From Leguminivora glycinivorella (taxonomy: Eukaryota > Arthropoda > Insecta > Lepidoptera > Tortricidae), in NCBI RefSeq assembly GCF_023078275.1, contig NC_062996.1, forward strand, positions 7,502,001 to 7,566,000: 64,000 nucleotides of DNA, given 5' to 3'. This document shows positions 1 to 12,445 of the stretch, piece after piece (the stretch's first letter is position 1; every line of letters begins with the position of its first letter). The notes under the pieces are model-generated. The model worked only from the letters and a program-made list of their open reading frames with translations. It was not told where the DNA came from and made no database searches. The position numbers and the translations under genes are program-made.

Positions 1-330
1 TCAAGGACGATTACAATTAAATTAAATGGTTCTTGTTCTTGGGGAAATGAAAGGCATATTTATGTTTCCACATTTAATTATTTATTATACATGTTTTACA
101 CGGAAATATAGACTGTGAAAATGTTGGCACTAAAAAGGCGCAAAATTTTCTATGGTAATTTAACCTTCGACCCTATATATTTTCAATCAATTTATAAGTG
201 GTCTGGCTCGATGATGTGATGACTCCGCCAACGTTCATGTTTAGGAAGGCACGCGTTCTATGAAGAAGAGTGTCTGCCGAGCCCTTCATTTTTTTGCCTT
301 TTTCTAGTGCCGAGATTTGGCTGACCGTCT
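1..330. other. Flanking block shared between the zinc-finger paralogues
   Basis: No coding region is visible. The stretch resembles 28060-28262 and 63570-63720, sharing the string CTCCGCCAACGT and the neighbouring AAGGCACGCGTTCTATGAAG-like sequence. Related, more diverged copies lie in the introns just 5' of the finger exons (24120-24300, 33430-33600, 36300-36430). It is therefore part of the duplicated unit, probably flanking or intronic DNA of a further paralogue to the left of the window. Confidence 0.5.
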
Positions 331-332
331 AT

Positions 333-587
333 GGCTCCCCACAGACAGTCTTAAAAATTCATAATCTTAAAAAAAACTTGTATGCAATCTGACAGTTCAG
401 ATCTGTCAGTGTCTTGTCAGTGTCAGGAAGCCATAGGCTCCCCACAGACAGTCTTAAAAATTCATAATCTTAAAAAAAACTTGTATGCAATCTGACAGTT
501 CAAATCTGTCAGTGTCAGTTTGAACTGTCAGATTGCATACAAGTTTTTTTTAAGATTATGAATTTTTAAGACTGTCTGTGGGAAGCC
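333..587. repeat. Palindromic MITE, 5' truncated copy plus full copy
   Basis: A full copy (435-587) is an almost perfect inverted repeat. It starts GGCTCCCCACAGACAG and ends with the complement, with AATCTGACAGTT-type sequence towards the centre. A partial copy (333-432) sits directly before it. The same family recurs at 53632-54416 (interrupted) and 54731-54893. Flanks TAT/TAT here and TTA/TTA at 54731 suggest a 3-bp duplication, fitting a PIF/Harbinger-type origin (inference). Confidence 0.75.
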
Positions 588-1039
588 TATAAATAAGTAC
601 AGATTGGTCCCATTTTTATCAAAAGCAAGTTCTGAATGTTCTGATGACGGGATCCTGGATGAATCTAAAGAATTCTTAATTCTTATTTTTTTAAAGCATG
701 CATTACATACAGAACAGAGTTTCTGTTTCTATAAGAACATCATACATACCTACCTATGTAGAAAATCCGAAATGACTTCAGTTGGATGGTGCATCACGAA
801 AAAGTGAAACTTAACATTTTTGTCCTTTTTTGCATGATATATTTCAAAACGGAAAACACTTTTCTACATAATCCAACATTCGCGAGTATCTTACACACCA
901 TCAGCCCGTCCAACAAAGTTATTTTGCTATTTGTCTTAAAAGAAATAGTTTTATTTTACATCAAAACTCTTCTGTAGTCGAGAAATGGATCAATATAACA
1001 ATCGAAAAGTAAAAGTACTTGTTCGCACACTAGTATCTG
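588..1039. other. Non-coding flank; 840-1030 repeats at 30840-31030
   Basis: Only short chance reading frames are present. From about 840 to 1030 the sequence matches 30840-31030, including ACATAATCCAACATTCGCGA, and a reverse-strand relative lies at 11030-11080. The match marks the outer edge of the duplicated 3' flank of paralogues 1 and 3. I see nothing in 588-840. Confidence 0.4.
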
Positions 1040-1490
1040 GAACAAACGTAATATAATAGAGTTTTCCCCTCACTAGCTCGGAAACACGTGTTTTGTCCTT
1101 TAATACCAGCGGGTAAAAACGCATTTTATCCACTAGTGGGTAAAGTAATTTGACCTTGAATAAAGTCAAATAAACTGCTTTAAAATTGATAAAAGTAGGT
1201 GAATCTAGTAATAAAGATGATTTACCACCTGTGGAACTACTGAAAGCAGTGATAAACGCATTTTTTGAGTTGTAGTTTCCTCGTTTATAGTGAGGGGAAA
1301 AGTTTTGTGTTACACTCGGGTGCAAATGTATTTTACTTCTCTTGTGTTAAATAACTCGCAAGTCCAGGATTCTATTCTCGAACCACTCGCTTCGCTCGTG
1401 GTTCAACTATAGAATCCTTTCACTTGCTCGTTTTTCAATTCCACACTCGGCGTTAAAATACAACTTTGCCCCTTGTATAACAAATAACTG
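1040..1490. repeat. Interspersed repeat with inverted segments
   Basis: Two inverted segments are visible: TTTTCCCCTCACTA near 1063 against TAGTGAGGGGAAAAG near 1290, and a perfect short hairpin, GAACCACTCG then CTTCG then its complement, near 1379-1403. The block is absent from the matching flank of paralogue 3, where 31040 continues straight into the homologue of 1490. It is therefore an insertion. Confidence 0.5.
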
Positions 1491-2100
1491 TTTTCAGTCG
1501 AGTGCCATTTTTAGGCCACGAAGCTTGCCAAGTGGCGTAATAGTGAGATTGAAAAGAAAAAAGTCATGAACATGACTCAAATGAGTCAAAGAAAATGATT
1601 ACAACAGTCTTTGTATGAGTTACTTAAATACTTAAGTAAATCTAAAGTTAAAAATATACATTTATCAAAAATTAAAAGCAAAGATTGTATGTAACCTTAC
1701 TTCTACTGTCAGACTTATTTGATACTCAAATTAACATAAATAAACTGTAGGTATTTTCACCACTGTCACTCATCTTTCTTGGTTTTTTTTTTTACTTTTT
1801 ACACCGTTCCATCGAGTTTAAGCAAAAGAACTAAAAACTCTACATTTCCAAACAAAGCAAAGAAAATAGAGAATATATTATATTTTTATTAAATAAAAAA
1901 ATGTCAAGTTGTACGAAGCCACTGTGTGTTTTTAAGAAAGGGCCAGCTACATCCATGCGTTCGAGTGAACTTGTTTTTTTTTTTCACGAAATATCAACAC
2001 ATCATTAACATTTTTAAAATAATTTATGTGTATAATTGGTTTAATCTTGGCGATTAAATACAAAGAAATAATAGAGTAGTAAAATAATAAGGAGAGGAGG
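1491..2100. other. Duplicated 3' flank of paralogue 1
   Basis: No gene is present. The segment aligns by eye with 31060-31640, sharing GGCCACGAAG and AAGTGGC, and from about 1850 with 21565-21730 (TTTAAGAAAGGGCCA). This shows that the 3' flanks of all three zinc-finger genes descend from one duplicated unit. Confidence 0.45.
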
Positions 2101-2106
2101 AGGAGC

Positions 2107-2199
2107 AATAGAGTGGTAAAGGCTCGGAACCAGCTCCCGGAGGATGTAATATCGGCCCAAAGTGTGAACGAATTCAAGAATAAGTTAGACAAGTGCTAA
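2107..2199 (+). pseudogene. LINE ORF2 C-terminal remnant
   Basis: Thirty codons and a stop encode the typical last residues of a Jockey/CR1-type non-LTR polyprotein, with the pattern RVVKARNQLPEDV then SVNEFKNKLDKC. The following 90 bases look like its 3' untranslated tail. No upstream reverse transcriptase remains, so this is a heavily 5'-truncated insertion in the 3' flank of paralogue 1. Clade assignment is inference. Confidence 0.6.
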
Positions 2200-2299
2200 T
2201 TCCACATAACGCCTGAAACCTCTGCTGACACCTGCATACAGGCTTCATCAGTTTAACTACAACTGCCTGCCTGCTTTGCAAATAATAAAATAAAATATT

Positions 2300-2500
2300 G
2301 TTACATGTAACTGTACATGAGTCATTAGAACATTCATGTTATTTTGTTATGAAACTCGCTTTGGCTTGTCATAAAACAACACGCGTAGTTTGATGCACCT
2401 CATTATGCGCCAGTCATATAAATAACTACAACTGACTCGTGTACAGTAAGAACACGGGAGCGCGCGTGAGCTGCGTGACAGGAGCCCCTTCCTTATTGAA
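2300..2500. repeat. ~170-bp short repeat (six copies in window)
   Basis: A weakly palindromic element begins near CTGTACATGAGTCATTAGAA and includes TATGAAACTCGC and CAGTCA(C/T)ATAAATAACTA. Copies lie near 18003-18170, 21290-21475 (reverse), 22318-22490, 25570-25740 and 37630-37790. Three of these sit in the same A-B intron of different paralogues, so the element predates the gene duplication. Confidence 0.55.
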
Positions 2501-2536
2501 GGAGCGTGAAATGTTAATGCCAGATCTGTTCCTGAT

Positions 2537-3612
2537 TTAGGTCATTGCTGCGTTGTCGGGGTTCATCCCAATATGAGTCTTCTGGTGACGTCGTAGATTT
2601 GATTTGTTACTGAATTTGTAATCACAGTGGCTACATGCGTAATGCTTTTCTCCGGTGTGTATTCTTTGGTGTTTTTGTAAGTCTGATTTCGTACTACATT
2701 TATAGACACAGTAACTACATAGAAAAGGTTTCTCGCCAGTATGCGTCATTACGTGTGCTTTTAGGCTTGACCTATAACTGTACCGGTACTCACAGTGACT
2801 ACATGCGTAAGGCTTTTCCCCGGTGTGTATTCTTTGGTGACTTTGTAAGTCTGATTTCGATCTGCATTTATGAGCACAGTGACTACAGTGAAAAGGCTTA
2901 TCGCCAGTATGTCTCATTACATGTGTTCTTAGGGTTGACTTTCGACTGCACCGGTACTCACAGTGACCACATGCGTAAGGCTTTTCTCCGGTGTGTGTTC
3001 TCATGTGCCTTTGTAACTGTGATCTTCGAGCGCACTTGTAAGCACAGTCGCGACATTGAAAAGGCTTTTCGCCGGTATGTGTTATTATATGTGTTCTTAG
3101 GTGTGACCTATTACCACACTTGTAATCGCAATAACTACACTTATAAGGCTCTACTCTGGTATTTAATTTCATGTGTGTTGTTTTGTGTGTCTTTTTATCT
3201 ACGGAGAGTATCGCTTGCTGTTTGTGTAAATCACTTTTAATCAGGTTTTTGAAACTGCACTGATTTTTTAAATGAACTGCTAAACATTTCTTGGACATTG
3301 TTGAATAATCACAATGAGCGCACATGAAATTTGTGACACCATGTTCGATTTTTTCGTGCTCTAATATAAGTGATTCAGTTTGGAATGTAGAACTACAAAA
3401 ATCACAAGAAAATTGTTTTGGCGCTGACGGCAAGTGTGTGTCTTGAATATGTCTATTTAAGATAGTTTCGTTTCTAAAACGTTCGCCACAGTGTTCGCAG
3501 GCGATTGGTTTGGCCCCGCTGTGAGCAGTCGCGTCGCCGCGGAGGCGCTCGAGCACCACGGAGCAAGCCATCGCGAGCTGCTCCCTGGCGCGGGCGCTGC
3601 CGTCCGAACACA
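2537..3612 (-). CDS. Paralogue 1 finger exon, 10 C2H2 motifs
   Basis: The acceptor is TGTTGCAG at 3613-3620 read on the minus strand. The exon enters in phase 1 and ends with TAA at 2537-2539. After about 37 residues of spacer come three diverged fingers (CEHC, CDFC and CAHC types, the third with Cys replacing the last His). Seven regular fingers with H-x3-H follow, mostly of the form C-x2-C-x-Y-K-C. The tail after the last finger is IGMNPDNAAMT. The first three fingers are nearly the same in all paralogues, while the repeated ones differ in number and specificity residues. Confidence 0.9.
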
Positions 3613-6600
3613 CTGCAACATATTATTTAGCAGTTACCAACCATAGACGTTCAATTAAAAGTAAATTTAACCCATAAATGTTTACTAAACCAATAATTTT
3701 CAGATAAGTAAGAAATTATTTACTTAGCGAAATTCGCCTATAGACGATCAAGCAAATTTTGTCACTGAAAAATGCGCGAAATTATGTTGTCCTATCCTAT
3801 GCCCTTCTGCGTGTACCCACTTATACATTATCCCCTTCGGTTTTTTTATTTTTTTTTGAGTATTATTATGTTTCGTCGAACGTAAAGGTTTAGCACTATC
3901 ATATGTTTGTCATAGAAATATGATCATAGGCAACATGCCGGCCTTTTTCTTCACGTAGGAGAAAAAGGGAGGCGTACAGACCTATGATCATATTTCTATG
4001 ATAAACATATGACAGTGGACTATCGGCCGAAGACACGCGCTTTATGAACACTGTTGGCCTAAACCTACTTTTGTATGTCTTTCCCATCACGGAACAATGG
4101 TATTCCGGACCTTTGGGAGGCGTGCGCGGGGCCGAAGCCAACGCGTAGAGGACCTTTCGACACTTTAATGAAATGTAAGGGGTACACCGAGCGGATGTTG
4201 CCCTTGCCCGTATCATGGGACACACGCAGAGGCAACACCCGCCAGGGTGTAAGGACTATTTGTGAGTTAACGGAATCTAAAATGAACTATAGGTCTATTT
4301 TGATGAAAGTGATGGACTAAATACTGGGCTATGGATAAAAAACCGGACGCCTGCCTAATAAAATGGTATCCAATTTTATTACCGGCAGACGGTGACTCGT
4401 CCCCACAAGATGGGCCCCCACAAAAAGCGACATCCAAGATGGCTCAAGGGCAACACCGGTGTGAGAACTCAAGGGTGTCGAGAGGTGTACACCGCTTTCT
4501 GCCCAGTGGCTGTTAAGCCACTGTATCAACTCGCGTCTTATGCAAATTTTCACTTCCACCCCTGGGACATGTAGCCCTAACGACTCCACTCTGGACGGCC
4601 AGCCAAGGCAAGCCAGAGGTAGAGAGTACTGTCTCACCCACTCGCCTTACGGGTAACAGAACTCCCCAGGAGCACTCGGGTACGTGGGGTCGCTGTTCCC
4701 TGATAGCTCGCCACAAGCTGCCCTGCGTTGACTGATTGCACTGGTAAAACCAATGGGCGATGGGGTCGTCACATCCCTGCGCCATACTTTAATTGTTTTA
4801 AGATAACTATAGTCATAAAGGTAGCTGTTTACAAAATATTTGAAAATATGTGTTTTATAGAGCATGTATCGTACAAGTACTGGTAAAAAATGCTTCTAAA
4901 TCATTATACAACAACTTTTCCAGAATTGATGTTAGTATAATATTTACGTGGAATTTCATGCGCTTTCTAAAAACGTACGTTTTATTGTTAACCAAGTAAT
5001 TACAAATGTGGTTAAGTAGGGGCCACTGCGCCCGGCCACGTATGGATGCTGACCGTCGCCAAATTTTCTATATTTTTCAGATCTTACTTTATTTAACGAT
5101 CAATTTGTAAGAGGTATCTTTTGAAAGCATATTATGCGTACTATCATTAGTTCTCAATAATTTTAGTTGTAACTGTAGAAGCTAACAAAATATTTTAAAA
5201 TATGCATTGGAACTGATCTGAGTAAAACATGATTCTAGCTCAATTCATTATATTTTTTCCGCAATTGATGTAATAACAAAAGAAACGGCGAAATCTATGA
5301 CCTTTTCAAATAATAAGTTTTGTCACAATTGCATAACCAATTAATGTTAATGTATCCAACATACTCACTGCGCACCGTCATATAGGTACATGGATCGTTG
5401 CCTTTTTCATAATTTTTAAGATTGTATCTTGCTGCATGACCAATGAACAATAAAAAAATGAAACTTTATATGTGGTGCAAGATTAATTTTAAGCTATGAA
5501 TTTTATTTACACTGCGTAAGTACATGTGTATTTTATTATAAATATAACTTTTGTAACGCCATCACCGCAATACACCCAACAACTGCACTATGGATGATTA
5601 GTTCCAGTGTCACCGCTAGATGGCGCCAGTGGAAAAAATAGAACACGCTAACGTTTGGTCAACGTAGAATCATGACCCCCCGGCGTCGACCGAGTATCGT
5701 TGTACTCTCACAGTAGGAACTAGCTTACTGCACGCTCTATGCCTTAACCTTTGCTTAAGCATATGAGTGTCTTCTAGCTAAGTACACCTACCTAGCCATG
5801 CTTGCATCCACCTCTGCTGGGTCATGTAGGTTCAGTGAGGTATCACTAACTTGTAACCTTGTCAATAAAGTCTAGATTCGTACTCTCGGTTTTCTCTTCG
5901 CTTCGCCAAACGCCATCCCGCCTTACACTTTTTTTTTTTTTCCATGGCTTTTACTCCTCGCTAATTTAAGCGGGGTGAATTCTGCCAATGTCGAGGTGAA
6001 GACTTTTGACTTTTTTTTTTTTTTTAACGAGAGTGTTCGGTGAAATTTTGATAATGTTTTTGGAAGGATAGGTTGGGAACCTAAAACGAAAAAAAAACAA
6101 CGTTATGGACGACACAGACAAAAACAAAACATATTACATAACACATATGACACTGTGACACATATGACAATGATATTCAAATTTGAGTATTCTTTAATCC
6201 TTTCTTCGACAAATAGAGAAAATTTCGGCCAGTCCGCTGACTGTAACTTATATTTCAGAAGCGGTTCAGGGGCCGGAGATGGGAGCACAGATGAAGGCTT
6301 AGAAATAATAATGGGGAAGTGATCGCTGCCAAAGGACTGACGAAGTACAGTCCAAGATAGTAACGACGCCAAATTAGGAGAGCAGGCGGTCAAGTCCGGG
6401 ACGGATTGTGGATTTTGTCCTGGATATACTCGATGAGTGGGAGAGCGGAGAGCCGTCATTTATCACGCAAACGTTGAGGTCATAAATATAACTTTTACCA
6501 GACGCGACAAAGTTGGCAAAAAACGACTCTAACTTACCTCATTTTCTCAAGCCTGATTTTGATATATGATACGCAGGGACCTGTAACTAGACCGTTTGTA

Positions 6601-9600
6601 AGCAGCCAGACCAATCGGATGGACCCAACCATCCGACTTTATTTCCTTAGAAGTAAAATTTTTGAAAGTCGCTTATTACGTCAAGTATACAATATACACG
6701 TAGCTTAATGTAGAAAATTCAAGTTTTTAGCTTTTATAGACCAGGAATATTTCAATTCTACTAATGCTCATATCGAATCTTTAAGTCGGTCTGGCGGATG
6801 GTTGGGTCCATCCGATTGGTCTGGCTGCTTACAAATGGTCTAGTTACAGGTCCCTGCGTATCATATATCAAAATCAGGCTTGAGAAAATGAGGTAAGTTA
6901 GAGTCGTTTTTTGCCAACTTTGTCGCGTCTGGTAAAAGTTATGGCCGGCGGAAACGGTCTGGCATTGATGATAACCAATTTCTAACAACGTGCTCTAACA
7001 CATATATAAAAATCAGCTTTGAGAATTTAAGGAAAGTAAGAATTTTTTTTTTTCACCTTCATCACTTGATAGCAAAAAATTGGCCGATGGGCCGAACTAG
7101 AAAATATGCACACATTAAACGCCGATGCGAACTCTACATTGTCCCAAAGTTTCATCCTTGAGAATTTGAGGAAGGTCTGGCGGGCCTGGGCTCTTGATCT
7201 ATAGGTACTTCACAATAAGATTTACAAAAAATTTCATGTACATACATACATACAATCACGGCTGTTTCCCAGAAGGGTAGGCAGAGATCACGGATTTCCA
7301 TTTAGGTGCTATGATCCTGACAAAACACAACCCAACCCCACAACCCTGACAAATTTCACGTGCTTTCTAAAAATATAAGTTTTATTAATGTATGATATTA
7401 TACAACCAAGTTATTACGAATTTGGTTTAGCTGGTGTCACTGCATCCCCGTGACGTAAATAGGTGCTGACCGTCGCCTAATCCTTTAAAGGGGTTATATA
7501 TTTCTCAGATCCTATTTTAGCGATCAATTTGTGAGAGGTATCATTTGAAAGCATATTATGCGTATTCTCTTTATTTCTTTCAAATCTTAGGCTAGGCTGT
7601 TTATAATATGAATATAAAAGTAAAATACAAAACCACTTACAAAACAATATAAAACACATATAAACACATTATAAAAAACCTAACCTAGGGTGCCGCCAGC
7701 AGCGAGGCAGGGCCCAAGCTGCCGGTGGTTAGGGCTGCAGAGAGAGGAACCGTCGAACTATCCGCGCTGTGTCCAAGATCACCGCCTTCTGCATCTGGCC
7801 CTTGATCCAGCCACCTAGCGAGAGTCTCTTAAGATGTTGGTCGAGACTCTTCGCTATGAGACCGTTCGCTGAAACGACTATCGGAACAATGATCGTTGAT
7901 TCAACATCCCACATGGCGGTTATCTCGTGAGCCAAGTCTAGGTACTTACTGGACTTGTCCTTCTCGGCTTTCACGAGATTCTCATCATGGGGGATGGTGA
8001 TGTCAACGAGCACTGCCCGGCGTTGCAGTCGATCTATTATCACAATGTCAGGCTTATTGGCTACAATAGTCCTGTCAGTGATAATAGATCGATCCCAATA
8101 GAGCGTGGCACGACCATTTTCGAGAACTGGCGCAGGTAAGTACTTGTAGTACGGTACTTCGCGGTCCACAAGGCCGTATTGAAGAGCAAGTTGCTGGTGA
8201 ATAATCCTGGCTACGAGATTATGTCTGTGCAAGTACTCGCCGTTAGCAAGATGAGAACAACCGGAAATGCGTATTATCATTACTTTGTAATAATTGTAGA
8301 AGTTTACAAAATATTTGACAATATGTGTATTTTTACTGTTCATGAATAGCATTCGCACTGATACGAGTGAAACATGCTTCTAGCTCAATAAATTATATTT
8401 TTCCACAATTGATATAATAACTTATTTTATTACCCCTTATTCTTATTTGCCAAGAGTGGCACTGAAACTTGAGTAGTTTCATGTGCTCTGCCTACCCCTT
8501 CATGGGATACAGGCGTGATTGTATGTATGTATGTATGTATGATATAATAACTAAATAAACCGCAAAATGCATGGCCTCTACAAAAAATGAGTTCGGTTAG
8601 CATTGTATAAACAAATAATTTTAATTTGTCCACCATACACAGATAGAAAAGATATTTTAATTTAAGACGGAAAACTCTCTCAAACACTGTTATTTAAAAG
8701 GAATAATATAATTCTTCATCTAATAACATGGTCTTAACCTAAAGGGATATTCCTTTTTCAAAGAAGAATCAAAATTGTTCAGTCGTAACTTTATATACAT
8801 TTGGTACAAATAGGACAGATTTGAATCAAAGAAGTATTTATTTGCAACAAAATATTACACCGTTTTAGTATGAATATGCTAGTTCTTAAAAAACGTCTTT
8901 GGTTCAAGTAACCTTTATCAAAGCAAAAATAAAAACCTGTTAAAAGAAGATTCACCACAATTTAACTACAAGAATTCTGCGTTTTTAATAGGAAATCATA
9001 ATTTCTTAATTTAACTTTTACGTTCTACAGTCAAGACATAAAAGTTTAAATAAAAAAAATACACGGTTTTACGTCAAGATTTAGTTCAATCTTGGCTTGA
9101 TTTTAATAGTTCTTGATTTGATGCTTTGCAACTCCATTCAAAGTTCCAGAATAACTAAATAAGTCAAAATAAATAAGTCAAGATTTATTAAGTTCTTGGC
9201 TTTGTGTCACAAATTCTTGATTTAATGTCTACAAGCTCCATTTGAGAATCAACAAGTTCAAATCAAAAAATATCAAGGTTTTACTTCAAGATTTAGAACA
9301 ATCTTGGCTTGATTATTATAATTCTTGGTTTGATGCTTATAGACTTCATTCATAATTCGAGCAGGTTTTAAATAAAAAATCAACACGGACTTAGGTCAAG
9401 ATTTATTACATTCTTGGCTTCATATCACAAATTCTTGATTTAATGCCTACAAGTTCCATTTGAGAATCAACACGTTTAGATCGAAAAATAATAAAGTTTT
9501 GCTTCAAGATTTAGTTCGCGCGCCGAGCGGCGACACCGGTTTAGTTACCAAAAAACCCGCTAGATGGCGCTGACCCCAGCCCATAGAATTCGTACATCGC

Positions 9601-12404
9601 GGTGTTAAGATTTTTCCCGATTTGGTTAGGCTCGCCGGTTGGAACTTGATATGTATCGAATCATAGGAATACAAATTCCGACATAATAGCCCCCTGCTTC
9701 CCTCTGGGAACTACGCGCTATTATTGAGGACTATCCTAAACGTGCTTCCGCTCCAGTTCTCTCTCTCTCTCTCTAACTGGCTGGGGAACTCGTCTTCGTT
9801 CAGCTTGTAACGTACGGGTTATTGAAAATAATACACACCTCTCACGTCATTTCGGCTTTCCCTTCTCTCCCCGCGCGCACCCCCGGTACAAACATTATTT
9901 ACTCAATCTAAGAAATATAAAATTTCATTTCAAGAAATTATATATTTTAAATGAAATAAGATAAATTACATCCAAGAAGTAAGTATATTTGGTTTAAGAT
10001 ACTTACTGTTTCACCCCAAGAAACATTAAATCTAACTTCAAACATGTAAATCTTCATCTAATACCGTCAGAACTTTTAAAATGAAAAATGTATATATTTG
10101 GTGTAAGTAAGTAATTGTTTATGCAAAACAAACGAAACTATTTTTTTGTGTAAATCATACATTTTCCCGCTCATATTATTATTATATCAATTGCGGAAAA
10201 TTATAATTTATTGAGCTAGAAGCGTGTCTTATCAGTGCCAAATCTATTCATGCACAGTAAAATACACATATTACTAATCAAATATTTTGTAAACTTTTAC
10301 AGTTTCGGCTTGAAGTATTAAGAAATAGTGATACATAGTACGCATAATATGCGTTCAAATGATACCTCTCACAAATTGATCGGTAAAACAGGATCTGAGA
10401 AATGTAGAAAATTTGCTACGGTCAGTCAGCACCCATTATCGTGACGGGGCGCAGTGACCCCTGCTAAACTAAATTCGTAATTACTTGGTCATATAATATC
10501 ATACACCAATAAAATTTTAGAAAGCGCATGAAATTCTGCGTAAATTTTATAATAACATTAATTGCGGTAAAGGTACGGTTTATTAAGTTAGAAGAATTTT
10601 TTATCAGTATATGTGCGATTTATGCTTGATAAAGAAATACATGTTTTCAAATATTTTGTAAACAGCTACTGTTATAAGTATAATTGTTCAAAAACAATTA
10701 TAGTAGGTTTCATTTGCTTCCAAACCTACCACATATGGATCCATAAAATAGGACCATAAAAATATTGAATACTTTACTACGGTCAGCGCCCGTTTATGCG
10801 ACTGGGCGGAGTAGCTCCTGACAAACAAAATTCGTAATTACATGGTTATATATTATCATATATAAGATAAGATAAGATAAGATAATCATTTATTTGTTTG
10901 CTACAATACACACCAAAATTAAACAATTAAAACAACAATAAACAATAAAAAGTACTAACACTACAGAAAAAACAACAATAGCATACATTATCATTTTTAA
11001 GAAAAAAAAACCGTCGCCTTTCGGGTTCTGGTGAAAGCTACTTGCGAATGTTGGTTTATGTAGAAATGTGTAAGTATTTTTTAAAACTGCTTTTAATGCT
11101 TTAATTATTAGATGGCAACACAAATGAATATACGTATAACGTTAAGGTTTGAAGAGTTTCCTCAATTCCTCATGAATCCGATTATATTATAAGAAATCGA
11201 AGCTTGACAAACTTTGACTTCAAAACATATGCTTAACAAACATAACTAAATAAATGTCACTGTTCTGAACTTAAATGCATGCTTTTCTTACAAAAATACC
11301 AAAGTCACTATGAGTGTGCCGTTCAGGTTTGAGGAGTTTGGTTCTGGCCATCATCAGCAGTTCCACTGCACCAAATGTCACTGTTCTGGACGAAAGTGCA
11401 TACTGTTCTTATAAAAATACCAAAGTCACTATAAGCGTGCCGTTCAGATTTGAGGAGTTCGGTTCTGACCATCATCAGAAATTCCACTGCACCAAATGTC
11501 ACTGTTCTGGACGAAAGTGCATGCTGTTCTTATAAAAATGGCAAAGTCACTATAAGCGTGCCGTTCAGATTTGAGGAGTTTGGTTCTGGCCATCATCAGC
11601 AGTTCCACTGCACCAAATGTCACTGTTCTGGACGAAAGTGCATGCTGTTCTTATAAAAATACCAAAGTCACTATAAGCGTGCCGTTCAGATTTGAGGAGT
11701 TCGGTTCTGACCATCATCAGAAATTCCACTGCACCAAATGTCACTGTTCTGGACGAAAGTGCATGCTGTTCGTATAAAAATACCAAAGTCACTATAAGCG
11801 TGCCGTTCAGATTTGAAGAGTTCCGTTCTGGCCATCATCAGCAGTTCCACTGCACCAAATGTCACTGTTCCGTACCTAAATGCATGCTGTTCCTTTAAAA
11901 ACACAAAAATCACCATATGTATGCCTTTCAGATTTGAGGAGTTCCCTCGATTTCTCCAGGATCCCATCATCAGAACTGGGTTCTGAGAAAAATGGGACCA
12001 ATCTGTATGCATATACATTCAATCAAAAAAAAAATTTTCAAAATCGGTCCAGGAACGACGGAGATATCGAGGAACAAACATAAAAAATAAAAAAAAAAAA
12101 CATACAGACGACTTGATAACCGTCCTTCTTGAGATATGAGGCGACGGTTAAAAATATGGGTGGGTTTGCTGTGTGCGTTGCAGCAAAAACAAAAGGGTCC
12201 TGGCTCAGTTATATGCTCCACTCTTTCGGGCGAAGCAACTGGTAATTCTGCTAGAACCCAGGTCACTAACAGATCGTTGTACAAAAAAAATGTAAAAAAA
12301 ATAATAATAGTAATAGTTTGCCTATGTCTAAACGATTGCATTTAGTAACATGACATAAACATAAATTGCAAAAAATAAAAATAAAATTACAAGGAGTGTG
12401 TGTG

Positions 12405-12445
<41 letters not shown>

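Larger units (their letters stand above)
7340..8690. repeat. ~380-bp repeat copies interrupted by two retroelements
   Basis: The repeat begins near AATTTCACGTGCTTTCTAAA (7350) and is cut at 7566 by a LINE fragment. It resumes at 8276 with TCATTACTTTGTAATAATTG and is cut again at 8422 by a short retroelement. It then continues to about 8640. Removing both insertions restores sequence collinear with 4945-5400. Confidence 0.6.

Noticed and set aside
1947..2192. 81-codon minus-strand frame with a hydrophobic stretch
   Set aside because: Antisense to a LINE C-terminal remnant and AT-rich flank; no supporting signal.
2635..3240. 201-codon plus-strand frame rich in CVFFG and HSDY repeats
   Set aside because: It is the antisense of the finger array; the periodic TGEKP linkers keep the complement open. 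Similar frames at 22806-23429 and 32408-32806 were rejected for the same reason.
4329..4865. Overlapping frames of 60-102 codons
   Set aside because: No domain, no splice sites, mutually overlapping on both strands; probably transposon untranslated sequence.
11314..12018. Several open frames on both strands with a HCTKCHCS-like Cys/His pattern
   Set aside because: They arise from the 121-bp repeat, whose length shifts the frame each unit; no splice or codon evidence.
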